Shown: positions 32,372 to 42,256, counted from the stretch's first letter. The stretch: 64,000 nucleotides of DNA from an uncultured Prevotellaceae bacterium (GCA_946407895.1 CAMJQA010000004.1:1-64000); one strand, 5' to 3'. Notes: generated by a model from the sequence alone, not told the origin. Program-made: numbers and translations.

Positions 32372-34441
32372 CTAATGATTGCTCCGGTAACGTCTCAGGC
32401 CCTCGTTGAGGAACTCCAGGTAGGCCGGAATGTCCTCGTCGTATGAATAGGAACGGTTCAGGGGACGGCCTTCGTTGTCGACAAGTACGTAGAAGGGCTG
32501 GGCGTTGGCCCCGAACTTGCTGCGCTGTAGGTAGCTCCATCGGTCTCCCACTGTGCGCAGCTTGCGGTCTGCCCCGTTTTCCTTGACCAGTATGGGTTCG
32601 GGAAGCGGCGTCTTGTCGTCAACATAAAGCGTAATGAGCACGTAACGGTTGTTTATGACCTCGGCAACGCGCGGGTCGGTCCATACGGCCGCCTCCATCT
32701 TGCGGCAGTTGACGCAGCCATAGCCCGTGAAGTCGAGCATGACAGGCAATCCGTTGGCGCCGGCATAGGCCATGCCCTGTTCATAATCGTGGAAGCGGGC
32801 CTCCACCTCGGAATGGGAGAGGTTGAAGTCCTGGGTGTACATTGGCGGGGCGAAGGCACTGACGGCCTTGCACGGTGCACCCCACAGCCCGGGAACCATA
32901 TAGAGGGCGAATGAGAGCGAGAGCAGGGCCAGCAGGAAGCGGGTAACACCTATGCGGGGGCGCTGGATGACGTTGCCCTGCTCGTCAAACTCGTCCTCAT
33001 CGTGCGGAAGGCGTATCCACCCCAGCAGGTAGGCGCCCAGCAGGGCAAAGAGCATAATCCAGAGGCAGAGGAACGTCTCGCGGTCGAGCAAGTGCCAGCC
33101 GTATGCCAGGTCGGCAACCGAAAGGAACTTCAGCGAGAAGGCCAGCTCGACGATGCCCAGCGACACCTTCACCACATTCATCCAGTTGCCGCTGCGCGGC
33201 GCACTCTTCAACCAGGCGGGGAAAAGGGCGAAAAGCGTGAAGGGGAAGGCCAGGGCCAGGGCAAAGCCAAGCATTCCCACCGTGGGGGCCACAAGGCTGC
33301 CCAGAGTGCTCACCTCCACAAGCAGGAACCCGATGATTGGACCCGTACAGGAGAAGCTGACCAGGCTCAGGGTGAAAGCCATCAGGAAGATACTGAGCAG
33401 GCCAGTGGTGCGCTCCGACTTTCGGTCGACGGCGTTAGTCCACGAACTGGGCAGCATTATCTCAAAACCGCCCAGGAAGCTTGCCCCGAAAAGGAATAGC
33501 ATCAGGAAGAAGAAAATATTGAACAGCGCATTCGTGCTGAGCGCATTCAGGGCACTGGCACCGAACAGGAGGGTGACGAACAATCCCAGCAACAGGTATA
33601 TAACTACGATACTCAGCCCATAGGTGACGGCATCCCGAACCCCACGCTTCTTGTCCCGGCTGCGCTTCAGGAAGAAACTGACGGTCATTGGTATGATAGG
33701 CCACACGCAGGGAGTGAGCAAGGCCACAAAGCCACCCAGCAGTCCAAGCAGGAAGATGGCAAGAAGGCTGCGGTCGGCCGGCTGAGATGCTTCGCCAAAT
33801 GCCTGCAGCTCCGAAATGACGGGCTTCCAAATGGAAGAATCCGCAGCTTCTTGGCCAGTCATAACCGCGACATCGCTCTGACTTGCCACGTCTAGGGCAA
33901 TTGCGTGTTCAGCGTTCATGCTGTCGGCAACCGAAGGGGGGTCGGACGGGCCAGGGGCGGGCTTGGTGACTTTGGGGGAAGTGGCAGAAGCCTCTTGCTT
34001 GCCCTTGAAACTGAACTCCACACTGGTGGGTGGCAGGCAGTTTTGGTCGTTGCAGGCTCCGTAGGTGAGATAGCCCGACACCTCATAGTCTGGACCAGTG
34101 AGGGTGAACGTCTGGGCAAAAGAGATGTCGCGCTCCATATAGCTGACATCCATATTGAATATCTCATCGTGGGCACGCACAAGTTTGCCTGTAGCCCGAA
34201 GCTTACCCTTTAAGCGTACGCCGCGGGAAGTCTCCAGGGTCAGTTCGGCACGGGTGGGTCCCCCGTCGGCTATATCTGTTCCATAGACGTGCCAGCCAGG
34301 GTCTGCCCGGCCACTGAAAACAAGCTCAATCTCGGTGTCGGAAATCCGCTTCTGGCTGGCCTCCATCACAACGGGTTGTTCAAACTGCGCACTGACGGTC
34401 TGAGCCAGGCAAAACAGGAATATCGCAAGAACTTGTTTCAT
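32372..34441 (-). CDS. dsbD: Thiol:disulfide interchange protein DsbD
   Basis: About 689 residues from MKQVLAIF at 34441; an ATG eight codons earlier repeats MKQVL and could also serve. A signal peptide ends near VSAQF. An N-terminal DsbD-alpha-like domain (about 20-150, with YGACNDQNCLPP), about eight membrane helices with the paired redox Cys in LLTPCVWPIIPM and SFSCTGPIIGF, and a C-terminal thioredoxin domain with CVNC near residue 577. It carries electrons from cytoplasmic thioredoxin to periplasmic thiol proteins. A single gene with its own -7 box. Confidence 0.93.
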   Translation of the reverse strand: MKQVLAIFLFCLAQTVSAQFEQPVVMEASQKRISDTEIELVFSGRADPGWHVYGTDIADGGPTRAELTLETSRGVRLKGKLRATGKLVRAHDEIFNMDVSYMERDISFAQTFTLTGPDYEVSGYLTYGACNDQNCLPPTSVEFSFKGKQEASATSPKVTKPAPGPSDPPSVADSMNAEHAIALDVASQSDVAVMTGQEAADSSIWKPVISELQAFGEASQPADRSLLAIFLLGLLGGFVALLTPCVWPIIPMTVSFFLKRSRDKKRGVRDAVTYGLSIVVIYLLLGLFVTLLFGASALNALSTNALFNIFFFLMLFLFGASFLGGFEIMLPSSWTNAVDRKSERTTGLLSIFLMAFTLSLVSFSCTGPIIGFLLVEVSTLGSLVAPTVGMLGFALALAFPFTLFALFPAWLKSAPRSGNWMNVVKVSLGIVELAFSLKFLSVADLAYGWHLLDRETFLCLWIMLFALLGAYLLGWIRLPHDEDEFDEQGNVIQRPRIGVTRFLLALLSLSFALYMVPGLWGAPCKAVSAFAPPMYTQDFNLSHSEVEARFHDYEQGMAYAGANGLPVMLDFTGYGCVNCRKMEAAVWTDPRVAEVINNRYVLITLYVDDKTPLPEPILVKENGADRKLRTVGDRWSYLQRSKFGANAQPFYVLVDNEGRPLNRSYSYDEDIPAYLEFLNEGLRRYRSNH

Positions 34442-34509
34442 ACCAATCCTGAGCACTTGTTTCATTTCATTATATATTTATTATTCTTATTTATTATTCT
34501 TAGCATCCG

Positions 34510-34517
34510 CAAAGGTA
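34510..34517 (-). promoter_or_regulatory. dsbD promoter, -7 element
   Basis: TACCTTTG on -, with TTTTGG 22 bp further upstream as a possible -33 box. Confidence 0.65.
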
Positions 34518-34631
34518 TCAAAAAAATACATTCAAGCGCCAAAATCGGATACATTTTTTATGAAGGGACCTCATTTTCTTGCACAAAAACGTACTGAGTG
34601 TGCATTTTTAGCAAGTTTTCACACTTGTTCC

Positions 34632-34662
34632 TTGCATAAGTGAGTAATTTGTCGTTACTTTG
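34632..34662 (+). promoter_or_regulatory. acpP promoter
   Basis: TTG at 34632-34634 and TACTTTG at 34656-34662, spacer 21 bp, with transcription starting about 45 nt before the acpP ATG. The -7 box is one base shorter than consensus. Confidence 0.65.
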
Positions 34663-34714
34663 CACCCCGAAAGAACAAAATCGTTATTTTTAAGTATAAC
34701 TAAATTGAATTATT

Positions 34715-34948
34715 ATGTCTGAAATTGAAGCTAAAGTAAAAGAGATTATCGTAGACAAGTTGGGTGTTGACGAAGCTGACGTAACTCCCGAAGCTAGTTT
34801 TACAAACGACCTGGGTGCAGATTCTCTGGACACCGTTGAACTGATTATGGAGTTCGAGAAGGCCTTCGAGATCACTATTCCTGACGATAAGGCAGAGAAG
34901 ATTGCCACCGTTGCTGACGCTATCGCCTTCATCGAGGCCAACAAGTAG
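34715..34948 (+). CDS. acpP: Acyl carrier protein
   Basis: 77 residues, acidic, four-helix ACP. The phosphopantetheine Ser is in [11 protein letters not shown]. It carries growing acyl chains in fatty-acid synthesis. A terminator and a GC-rich palindrome separate it from fabF, so acpP is probably also made as a short abundant mRNA. Confidence 0.98.
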   Translation: MSEIEAKVKEIIVDKLGVDEADVTPEASFTNDLGADSLDTVELIMEFEKAFEITIPDDKAEKIATVADAIAFIEANK

Positions 34949-34971
34949 AGCACAGAATTCACACAAGTGGA

Positions 34972-35045
34972 AACGTTGAAGGCTGGGTGAGCAGAGGCGC
35001 AAGAAGCACCGAAAGACATCCAGCGTTCAACGTTCGGCTTTTTTA
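34972..35045 (+). terminator. acpP terminator with a 15-bp stem
   Basis: AACGTTGAAGGCTGG (34972-34986) pairs with CCAGCGTTCAACGTT (35020-35034) with one mismatch around a 33-nt loop, then CGGC and six T. Confidence 0.75.
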
Positions 35046-35052
35046 TTTAACA

Positions 35053-35075
35053 CGCAGGCGCGCGCCTGCGCTTTT
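35053..35075 (+). terminator. Second hairpin in the acpP-fabF gap
   Basis: CGCAGGCG-CG-CGCCTGCG is a perfect palindrome followed by CTTTTCCTT. It is a terminator-like stem or a stability element. TACTTTG at 35079-35085 just after it may be the fabF -7 box. Confidence 0.5.
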
Positions 35076-35177
35076 CCTTACTTTGTCCGCGCGCGTAGAA
35101 GCACGCCCCCGCACACAGGCGACGAGCACGAAGTTCCGGACAAGGGGATAAGACGAAAAAAAATAAGAACTACACAC

Positions 35178-36443
35178 ATGGAACTGAAAAGAGTTGTAGT
35201 GACGGGCATAGGTGCCGTCAGCCCGCTGGGCAATACTGCCGGGGAAACCTGGCAGCGACTGCTGGAGGGCGCGAGCGGTGCTGCTCCCATCACCCATTTC
35301 GATGCAAAGGACTTCAAGGCACAGTTTGCCTGCGAAGTGAAGGACTTTGACGTAACAAAATATGTGGACCGCAAGGAGGCTCGCAAAATGGACCTCTACT
35401 GCCAGTACGCTATGGCATCGGCCACGATGGCCGTTGAAGACAGCGGACTGGACATGGAGACGCTGGACAAGAATCGCGCAGGCGTAGTCTTCGGCGTGGG
35501 TATTGGCGGCATGCACACCTTCGAGGAGGAAGTAAGCAATTATGCCCTCACTGGCGAGAAGCTGGGCCCCAAGTATAGCCCCTTCTTCGTGCCCAAGATG
35601 ATTGCCGACATCTGTAGCGGCCACATCAGCATCAAGTACGGCCTTCACGGCCCCAACTATGTAACCACGAGCGCTTGCGCCAGCAGCACGAATGCCCTGG
35701 CCGACGCCTTCAACCTGATTCGCCTGGGCAAGGCCAAGGTGATGGTAAGCGGCGGTGCAGAGGCTGCCATCTTCCCCGCCGGAGTAGGCGGATTCACCGC
35801 TATGCACGCCCTGAGCACACGCAACGATGATCCGCAGCATGCCAGCCGCCCCTTCAGCGCCAGCCGCGACGGCTTCGTAATGGGTGAAGGCTCGGCCTGC
35901 CTCATTTTGGAGGAGCTTGAGCACGCCAAGGCTCGCGGAGCCAAAATATATGCCGAGATGGCCGGGGCAGGCATGAGTGCCGATGCACACCACATCACAG
36001 CCTCGCATCCCGAAGGACTGGGTGCCAAACTGGTGATGGAGAATGCACTGGAAGATGCCGAAATGAAGCCTGAGGATATCGACTACATCAATGTTCACGG
36101 TACGTCAACGCCAGTTGGCGACATTTCTGAGGTGAAGGCTATTCAGGCCGTATTCGGTGAACACGCCTACAAGCTGAACATCAGTAGCACAAAGTCTATG
36201 ACCGGCCATCTGCTGGGTGCTGCCGGCGCACTGGAAGCTATGGTCAGCGTACTGGCCGTGAAAAACGACATTGTCCCCCCGACCATTAACCATGAGGAGG
36301 AGGACAAGGATCCCGAGATAGACTATAACCTGAACTTCACGTTCAACAAGGCACAGCAGCGCATTGTTCGGGCAGCCCTAAGCAACACATTCGGGTTTGG
36401 CGGACACAACGCCTGCGCTATCTTCAAAAAATACGCTGAATAA
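35178..36443 (+). CDS. fabF: 3-oxoacyl-ACP synthase II
   Basis: 421 residues. Condensing enzyme that adds malonyl-ACP to acyl-ACP. The active-site Cys is in TSACASSTNALADAF (about 164), and the two His are in NVHGTSTPVGD and KSMTGHLLGAAGALEA. The C-terminal SNTFGFGGHNA is typical. It is the second gene of the conserved acpP-fabF-rnc group, and rnc follows after three bases. Confidence 0.98.
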   Translation: MELKRVVVTGIGAVSPLGNTAGETWQRLLEGASGAAPITHFDAKDFKAQFACEVKDFDVTKYVDRKEARKMDLYCQYAMASATMAVEDSGLDMETLDKNRAGVVFGVGIGGMHTFEEEVSNYALTGEKLGPKYSPFFVPKMIADICSGHISIKYGLHGPNYVTTSACASSTNALADAFNLIRLGKAKVMVSGGAEAAIFPAGVGGFTAMHALSTRNDDPQHASRPFSASRDGFVMGEGSACLILEELEHAKARGAKIYAEMAGAGMSADAHHITASHPEGLGAKLVMENALEDAEMKPEDIDYINVHGTSTPVGDISEVKAIQAVFGEHAYKLNISSTKSMTGHLLGAAGALEAMVSVLAVKNDIVPPTINHEEEDKDPEIDYNLNFTFNKAQQRIVRAALSNTFGFGGHNACAIFKKYAE

Positions 36444-36446
36444 ATA

Positions 36447-37235
36447 GTGCAGACATTGAACCTTATAGACGCGATAAGGTTGCCTTTCCGAAAGGACAAG
36501 GCACTTTATCGCTCTTTTTATGCCATGCTGGGCTTTTATCCCCGGCATATTCAGTTCTACCAGGAGGCACTAATGCACAGCTCTATGTCGGCCAAAAGCG
36601 AGAAAGGGCGTCCGCTGAACAACGAGCGGCTGGAGTTTCTGGGCGATGCCGTACTGGACGCAGCGGTAGGAGATATCGTCTTCCGCCACTTCCAGGGCAA
36701 GCGCGAAGGGTTCCTGACAAATGCCCGAAGCAAGATTGTGCAAAGAGAGACACTGGGACGCATTGCTGTGGAGATGGGGCTTGACAAGCTGATTATTCAC
36801 ACGAGCCGAGGACATCAGAACCACAACAGCTACCTGGCAGGCAACGCCTTCGAGGCACTGGTCGGTGCAATCTACCTGGATCGCGGCTACAAGGCCTGCC
36901 TGGATTTCCTTGAGGCACGCATCCTGAGGCGATACATCAACATCGACAAATTGGCCTACAAGGAGATGAATTTCAAGAGCAAGCTGCTGGAATGGTGCCA
37001 GAAGAACCACCTGCACGCCCAGTACCAGCTGGTAGATGAACTGCGGACCAAGGAGGGGTCTCCAATGTTCAGGTCCACAGTGTGGATAGAAGGCATAGAA
37101 TGCGGCACAGGGCAGGGCTTCTCAAAGAAGGAGAGCCAACAGATGGCAAGCAAAAGCGCAATTAAGAAGATTGAAAAGGACCCCGCCCTGAAGGAGAAAC
37201 TCAAAGAGACAGGGCTATCGAAACTGAACGGATGA
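36447..37235 (+). CDS. rnc: Ribonuclease III
   Basis: 262 residues with a GTG start at 36447, three bases after fabF. The RNase III signature NERLEFLGDAVLDAAVGD and NAFEALVGAIYLDRGY carry the metal-binding acidic residues, and a double-stranded-RNA-binding domain fills the C-terminal about 75 residues. It matures rRNA and cuts double-stranded RNA. Its stop overlaps the next start (ATGA). Confidence 0.96.
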   Translation: MQTLNLIDAIRLPFRKDKALYRSFYAMLGFYPRHIQFYQEALMHSSMSAKSEKGRPLNNERLEFLGDAVLDAAVGDIVFRHFQGKREGFLTNARSKIVQRETLGRIAVEMGLDKLIIHTSRGHQNHNSYLAGNAFEALVGAIYLDRGYKACLDFLEARILRRYINIDKLAYKEMNFKSKLLEWCQKNHLHAQYQLVDELRTKEGSPMFRSTVWIEGIECGTGQGFSKKESQQMASKSAIKKIEKDPALKEKLKETGLSKLNG

Positions 37236-38740
37236 GTATAACGCGAATCATACGACCACTCCTGGCTTTACGTCTGCGGCAACTGGAGTTGTACACCAGT
37301 CAGGCACAGGAACTGCAAACAAAGGTCCTGAAGAAGCTGATGGCCAAGGGGGCCCAGACGGAATGGGGGCAGGCACACCAATATAGCGGACGGGAAAGTT
37401 ACGAGGCATTTGCCCGGCAGACACCCGTCAGCACCTATGAAGAGCTGAAGGGGTACATCGACAGGATGCGCCAAGGAGAACGCAACGTGCTCTGGCCTGG
37501 CCAGGTGCGATGGTATGCCAAGTCCAGCGGCACAACGAACGACAAGAGCAAATTCATCCCCGTAAGCCGGGAAGCCCTGCATGACACGCACTACGCCGGC
37601 GGTACAGACGCAGTGGTCTGGTACCTGAGGAACAATCCGCAGAGCCGCATCTTCGACGGGAAGGCCTTGATTCTGGGTGGAAGCCACGCACCCAACTATA
37701 ACCTGAAGAACAGCCTGGTAGGCGACCTGAGCGCCATCCTGATAGAAAACATCAATCCCCTGGTGAACCTGGTTCGCGTACCGAGCAAGGCAACCGCCCT
37801 GCTTAGCGACTTCGAGGTGAAACGCGACCGTATTGCAAAAGAGTCACTGAAACAGAACGTGACAAACCTGAGCGGCGTACCATCCTGGATGCTCTCGGTG
37901 CTGACACGCGTAATGGAAATCTCCGGTGCCAGGCATTTAGAGGAGGTATGGCCCAACCTGGAAGTCTTCTTCCACGGCGGAGTGGCCTTCACCCCCTATC
38001 GGGAACAGTACCAACAACTCATCAAAAGTCCCCGGATGCACTACATGGAGACTTACAACGCCTCGGAGGGCTTTTTCGGTCTGCAAGACGACCCGGGCAA
38101 TCCCGCAATGAGCCTGATGATAGACTATGGCGTTTTCTATGAGTTTATCCCTATGGACGAACTGGAGAGCGAACATCCTTCGGTTGTTCCCCTTTGGGGC
38201 GTAGAGACAGGTCGCAATTACGCTATGGTCATCAGTACGACGAGCGGACTATGGCGATACATGATTGGCGATACAATCCGCTTCACGCAGAAAGACCCCT
38301 ATAAGTTTATTATTACAGGGCGCACGAAGTTCTTCATCAATGCCTTCGGCGAAGAACTGATTGTGGACAATGCCGAGAAGGGACTTGCCGAAGCCTGCCG
38401 CCAGACCGGAGCACAGGTACTGGAATACACGGCTGCCCCCGTCTTCATGGATGAGCACGGGAAGTGCCGTCACCAGTGGATTATCGAGTTCAGCCAGATG
38501 CCCGAGGACCTCAACGCCTTTGCCCGCATACTGGACGAGGCCCTCCAGCGGATAAATTCCGACTACGAAGCCAAGCGCTTCAAGGACATCACCCTGCAAC
38601 CCCTGGAAATCATCGTAGCCAGGAGAGGACTTTTCAATGACTGGCTGAAGGGGAAAGGAAAACTGGGCGGGCAGCACAAAGTGCCGCGCCTGAGCAACAA
38701 ACGAGATTTCATCGAAGAAATACTGAAGCTGAACAAATGA
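37232..38740 (+). CDS. GH3-family acyl-adenylate-forming protein
   Basis: 502 residues, full length for bacterial members of the GH3 (plant auxin-responsive) family. Motifs are AKSSGTTNDKSKFIPVS (nucleotide-binding loop), YNASEGFFGLQDDP and YMIGDTIRFTQKDPYKFIITGRTKFFINAFGEEL. Plant members join amino acids to jasmonate or auxin; the substrate of bacterial members is unknown. The start overlaps rnc by four bases and the end overlaps the next gene by four bases, so translation is coupled. Confidence 0.88.
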   Translation: MSITRIIRPLLALRLRQLELYTSQAQELQTKVLKKLMAKGAQTEWGQAHQYSGRESYEAFARQTPVSTYEELKGYIDRMRQGERNVLWPGQVRWYAKSSGTTNDKSKFIPVSREALHDTHYAGGTDAVVWYLRNNPQSRIFDGKALILGGSHAPNYNLKNSLVGDLSAILIENINPLVNLVRVPSKATALLSDFEVKRDRIAKESLKQNVTNLSGVPSWMLSVLTRVMEISGARHLEEVWPNLEVFFHGGVAFTPYREQYQQLIKSPRMHYMETYNASEGFFGLQDDPGNPAMSLMIDYGVFYEFIPMDELESEHPSVVPLWGVETGRNYAMVISTTSGLWRYMIGDTIRFTQKDPYKFIITGRTKFFINAFGEELIVDNAEKGLAEACRQTGAQVLEYTAAPVFMDEHGKCRHQWIIEFSQMPEDLNAFARILDEALQRINSDYEAKRFKDITLQPLEIIVARRGLFNDWLKGKGKLGGQHKVPRLSNKRDFIEEILKLNK

Positions 38741-40755
38741 GAGGAAAACACCTGGCATACACTATGTTTCTAATGCTGGTAGTCATGGCCTGCGCAAGCA
38801 TTGGAAGCCCTGATGGCGGCATCTATGATGTGAACCCGCCAAAAGTGGTCAGTTCCAATCCAGGCTATCGTTCAGTCTCAAACGCAAAAAAGAAAATCAG
38901 CATCCTCTTCGACGAATTCATCAAGCTGGAAAATGCAAGCGAGAAAGTCATCGTCTCGCCCCCGCAGATTGAGGCGGCCAATATTAGAGCCGAGGGCAAG
39001 AAGGTAAAGATAACCCTCTATGACAGCTTGCAGGCCAACACTACATATACTATCGACTTCAGCGATGCCATCCAGGACAACAACGAGGGCAACCCGATGG
39101 GGAACTACACCTTCTCGTTCAGCACGGGCGAGGAAATAGACACGATGGAAATATCCGGCACTGTGCTTAACGCTCAAGACCTGGAACCCGTCAAAGGCAT
39201 TCTGGTGGGCCTATATCCTGCCGACTCAACCTTTAACGACACCCTGCTCAGCAGTACGCCATTCCTCAGGGTGTCGCGCACAAACAGCAGCGGACGCTTC
39301 TCTATCAAGGGCGTAAAGAACGGCAGCTACCGGGCCTTTGCCCTAAAAGATGCCGACGGAGACTTCCTCTTCAATCAGAAGAGCGAAATGATAGCCTTCG
39401 ACACCACTATCCTGACTACTTCGAGCAAGCCGGACGTAAGAATGGACACTATCTGGCGCGATTCCACGCACTATGATTCCATTCGGGTAATCCCATACAC
39501 CCACTTCCTGCCCGATGATGTAGTGCTTTTGGCTTTCCTCGAGGAAGGGCAAGACCTTCACTTACTGAAAACAGAGCGCCCCGAACCGGACTTCTTCAAA
39601 TTATACTTCACCGCACCGGCCGACTCGTTGCCGACCATTGAAGGTTTAAACTTTGACGCCTCTTGCCTGCTGGCGGAACCGACGGAGAACAATGACACCA
39701 TAACCTACTGGATTACCGATACAACATACTCGCACCAGCAGGACACCCTTTCACTGGTGCTCACCTATCTGGAGACAGACACGCTGGGCAAACTCTCGCC
39801 TCACTCGGATACGCTGGACTTAGTCTCGAAACAGCCCTATGAAAAGATACGCAAGGAGAAACAGAAGCAGATAGACGACTGGAACAAGGAGCGCGAGAAA
39901 AGGCAGAAAAAGTCAAAAGAGCCGCTGCCGCCAGAGGAGAACCCCTACGAAAAGACTTGGCTGGAAATTTCGGCAAAGCCAACCGGCACGCTGGATCCTA
40001 ACCAAAACATGCGCTTTACGGCAAAGGAGCCGCTGGCAAAAGTGGATACCTCGCTTATACATTTCACGATGAAAGAGGATACGACATGGGTAGATGCCCC
40101 CTACCTTTTCCTGCCTGTGGAACACGACTTAAGCTCGTATATGCTATACGCCGAATGGGAGCCCGAAAGGCAATATCGCTTTGAGGCGGACAGCGCTGCA
40201 TTCAGAAGCATAATGGGTAACGAATCCAAGTCCCTAAAGCAGGAATTCAAGATTAAGGGTATGGAAGAATACGGGTCAATATTCGTTAATGTCATCCTGC
40301 CCGACACAGGCGTAGTCGTACAGTTGATGAATAAGAGCGACAAATTAGTAGCCGAGGTGAGAGCCGACTCCACTGGCAGGGCCGATTTCTACTATCTGAA
40401 AGCAGCCGAATACTACATGCGATGCTATATCGACCGAAACGGAAATAACAAATGGGACACCGGCAACTATGCCGAAGGCCTGCAGCCCGAGGAAGTCTTC
40501 TATTTCCCAAAGCCAATGAATCTGAAGGCGCAATGGGATTTGGAACAAGACTGGAACGTAAGGAGCATCGACCGCAGCAAGCAAAAGCCCCTGGCTATTA
40601 CTAAGCAGAAGCCCGACAAGAAGAAATCCACCACCGACCGAAACAAGCAGCGCGAAGAAGAAAGGCGGAATGCGAAGAAAGGCTCCAGCAGCCGGCAAAG
40701 TGGCAGCAGCGGCTTCGGCGGTAGCAGCTTTGGCGGAGGCGGCATGGGCTTCTGA
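38737..40755 (+). CDS. Ig-like domain lipoprotein
   Basis: 672 residues. The signal peptide ends in a lipobox at VVMAC. An N-terminal bacterial Ig-like domain of the Big_5/SbsA type (PPKVVSSNPGYRSVSNAKKKISILFDEFIKLENASEKVIVSPP, in short pieces) is followed by a carboxypeptidase-regulatory-like domain (ISGTVLNAQDLEPVKGILVGL), a Lys/Glu-rich linker near residue 380 and a C-terminal basic region ending in a Gly/Ser/Phe tail. It occurs in this operon in many Bacteroidota with unknown function. Probably an outer-membrane or cell-envelope protein. Confidence 0.8.
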   Translation: MRGKHLAYTMFLMLVVMACASIGSPDGGIYDVNPPKVVSSNPGYRSVSNAKKKISILFDEFIKLENASEKVIVSPPQIEAANIRAEGKKVKITLYDSLQANTTYTIDFSDAIQDNNEGNPMGNYTFSFSTGEEIDTMEISGTVLNAQDLEPVKGILVGLYPADSTFNDTLLSSTPFLRVSRTNSSGRFSIKGVKNGSYRAFALKDADGDFLFNQKSEMIAFDTTILTTSSKPDVRMDTIWRDSTHYDSIRVIPYTHFLPDDVVLLAFLEEGQDLHLLKTERPEPDFFKLYFTAPADSLPTIEGLNFDASCLLAEPTENNDTITYWITDTTYSHQQDTLSLVLTYLETDTLGKLSPHSDTLDLVSKQPYEKIRKEKQKQIDDWNKEREKRQKKSKEPLPPEENPYEKTWLEISAKPTGTLDPNQNMRFTAKEPLAKVDTSLIHFTMKEDTTWVDAPYLFLPVEHDLSSYMLYAEWEPERQYRFEADSAAFRSIMGNESKSLKQEFKIKGMEEYGSIFVNVILPDTGVVVQLMNKSDKLVAEVRADSTGRADFYYLKAAEYYMRCYIDRNGNNKWDTGNYAEGLQPEEVFYFPKPMNLKAQWDLEQDWNVRSIDRSKQKPLAITKQKPDKKKSTTDRNKQREEERRNAKKGSSSRQSGSSGFGGSSFGGGGMGF

Positions 40756-40804
40756 CAGCAATCCGGAAGAAATAGCAATAAAAACATATAAGGCCAATTT
40801 AGAG

Positions 40805-41635
40805 ATGCGACACTATACATTATATATATATATATGCGCAACGCTTTTGCTTTTGTTTTTCCCTCCTCAAAGAATCGGTGCGCAATGCAGCATTGTAAAT
40901 ACAGCCGTACAACCAGGCGAGTCCCTGACCTACCAGCTATACTTCAACTGGAAGTTCGTTTGGATGAAGGCCGGTTCGGCTATATGGTCGACTACAACCA
41001 CAACCTGGAATGGGAAAGAGGCATTTCAAAGCCACCTGTTGACAATGACGAGTGGCAAGGTTGACAAATTCTTCATGATGCGCGACACCCTGCAGAGCAT
41101 CATTTCATACGATATGGTTCCCTGGTACTACAAGAAGGCGGCCAACGAGGGCAACAAGTATTATGTCGACCAGCTTTGGTATTCTTATCCTGAAGGCAAA
41201 ACGGCTTTAAGGCAGGAATACCTGAACAGGCAAGGCGTAAAAACCTATGGCCAGACAACGCGCCCCGACTGCGTCTATGACATGATGAGCATGATGATGA
41301 GGGCTCGCTCTTTTGATGCCAGCAAGTTCAAGGAAGGCGAGAAGATGGAATTTCCGATGGCCGATGGCCACAAAGTGGAAGACATCACGCTGATTTACCG
41401 CGGCAAGCGGAATTTCAAGATGAAAAGTACGGGTGTTACGTACCGCTGCCTGGTCTTTTCCTTTGTTGAATATGACAGGAAAAAGGAGAATGAGATTATC
41501 ACCTTCTATATCTCCGACGACAAGAACCACATACCCGTGCGCCTGGACTTGTTCTTGAAATTCGGAACGGCCAAAGCCTACCTGAGTAAAGCCACTGGTT
41601 TGCGCAATCCAAGCACCTCTATTATCGAAGAGTAA
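40805..41635 (+). CDS. DUF3108-type secreted protein
   Basis: 276 residues from MRHYTLYIYI at 40805; the frame extends into the previous gene, but only this start gives a signal peptide (ending near RIGAQ). The mature part is beta-rich with repeated short strands (PGESLTYQLYFNWKFVWMKAG, FMMRDTLQSIISYDMVPWYYKK) as in DUF3108, which is predicted to be a periplasmic lipid-binding-like fold. It is the last gene of the acpP-to-DUF3108 group. Confidence 0.78.
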   Translation: MRHYTLYIYICATLLLLFFPPQRIGAQCSIVNTAVQPGESLTYQLYFNWKFVWMKAGSAIWSTTTTTWNGKEAFQSHLLTMTSGKVDKFFMMRDTLQSIISYDMVPWYYKKAANEGNKYYVDQLWYSYPEGKTALRQEYLNRQGVKTYGQTTRPDCVYDMMSMMMRARSFDASKFKEGEKMEFPMADGHKVEDITLIYRGKRNFKMKSTGVTYRCLVFSFVEYDRKKENEIITFYISDDKNHIPVRLDLFLKFGTAKAYLSKATGLRNPSTSIIEE

Positions 41636-41812
41636 ATTTCTTATGAAATTCTAGGTCAATCTTAACGAGAAATTCCTAATCGTGCTATATTTTAACGTTG
41701 TAATCCATAGAAAAGAGTACAAAAAAACATTCTACATCACAAAAAAAAGTTAAATAAGGCGTTTTCTCTGTAAATATTACAACAAGAACAAAAACATTAA
41801 GCTCGGTTTTTG

Positions 41813-41820
41813 TAACTTTG
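41813..41820 (+). promoter_or_regulatory. Promoter of the BlaI-type gene, -7 element
   Basis: TAACTTTG, a perfect TAnnTTTG. The TTG that opens the longer frame (41818) lies inside this box, which supports the ATG at 41863. Confidence 0.65.
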
Positions 41821-41862
41821 CAACCAGTTTCATTAATTTACAATCTAAAAGTCACAAGTAAC

Positions 41863-42228
41863 ATGAAAGAAAAGAAATTTTTGACAAAGGCAGAGCATCA
41901 GGTAATGCTTATCCTTTGGAATTTGAAGGAAAAAGGTGGTTTCACGAATGACATTCTCAAAGGTTATGAAGAACCCAAGCCTGCTTACACCACATTGGCT
42001 ACGTTCTTGAAGATTCTTGTAAACAAGGGTTTTGTCAAGTCAAGCAAGGTAGGTTCAATGCTCTATTTCACTCCCAAGGTTTCCAAGATGGATTACTGCA
42101 AGATTGTTATGGAGAAGGCCTGCAACGACTATTTCGACGGCGACATCGTGAAGTTCTTCCAGTTCCTGGCTAAGAACAACGAACTGAACGATGATCAGAA
42201 AGCAGAAGTTTTGGAAGCTTTGAAATAA
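41863..42228 (+). CDS. BlaI/MecI/CopY-family transcriptional repressor
   Basis: 121 residues from MKEKKFLTKAEHQVM. A winged-helix DNA-binding domain (EHQVMLILWNLKEKGGFTNDIL, YTTLATFLKILVNKGFVKSSKVGSMLYFTP) followed by a C-terminal dimer helix. Family members are dimeric repressors that are cut by a BlaR1/MecR1-type membrane protease. No such protease gene lies next to it here, so its signal and targets are unknown. It has its own promoter and terminator. Confidence 0.9.
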   Translation: MKEKKFLTKAEHQVMLILWNLKEKGGFTNDILKGYEEPKPAYTTLATFLKILVNKGFVKSSKVGSMLYFTPKVSKMDYCKIVMEKACNDYFDGDIVKFFQFLAKNNELNDDQKAEVLEALK

Positions 42229-42256
42229 GCACTACAGTTATTAATGAGAGAAAAGG

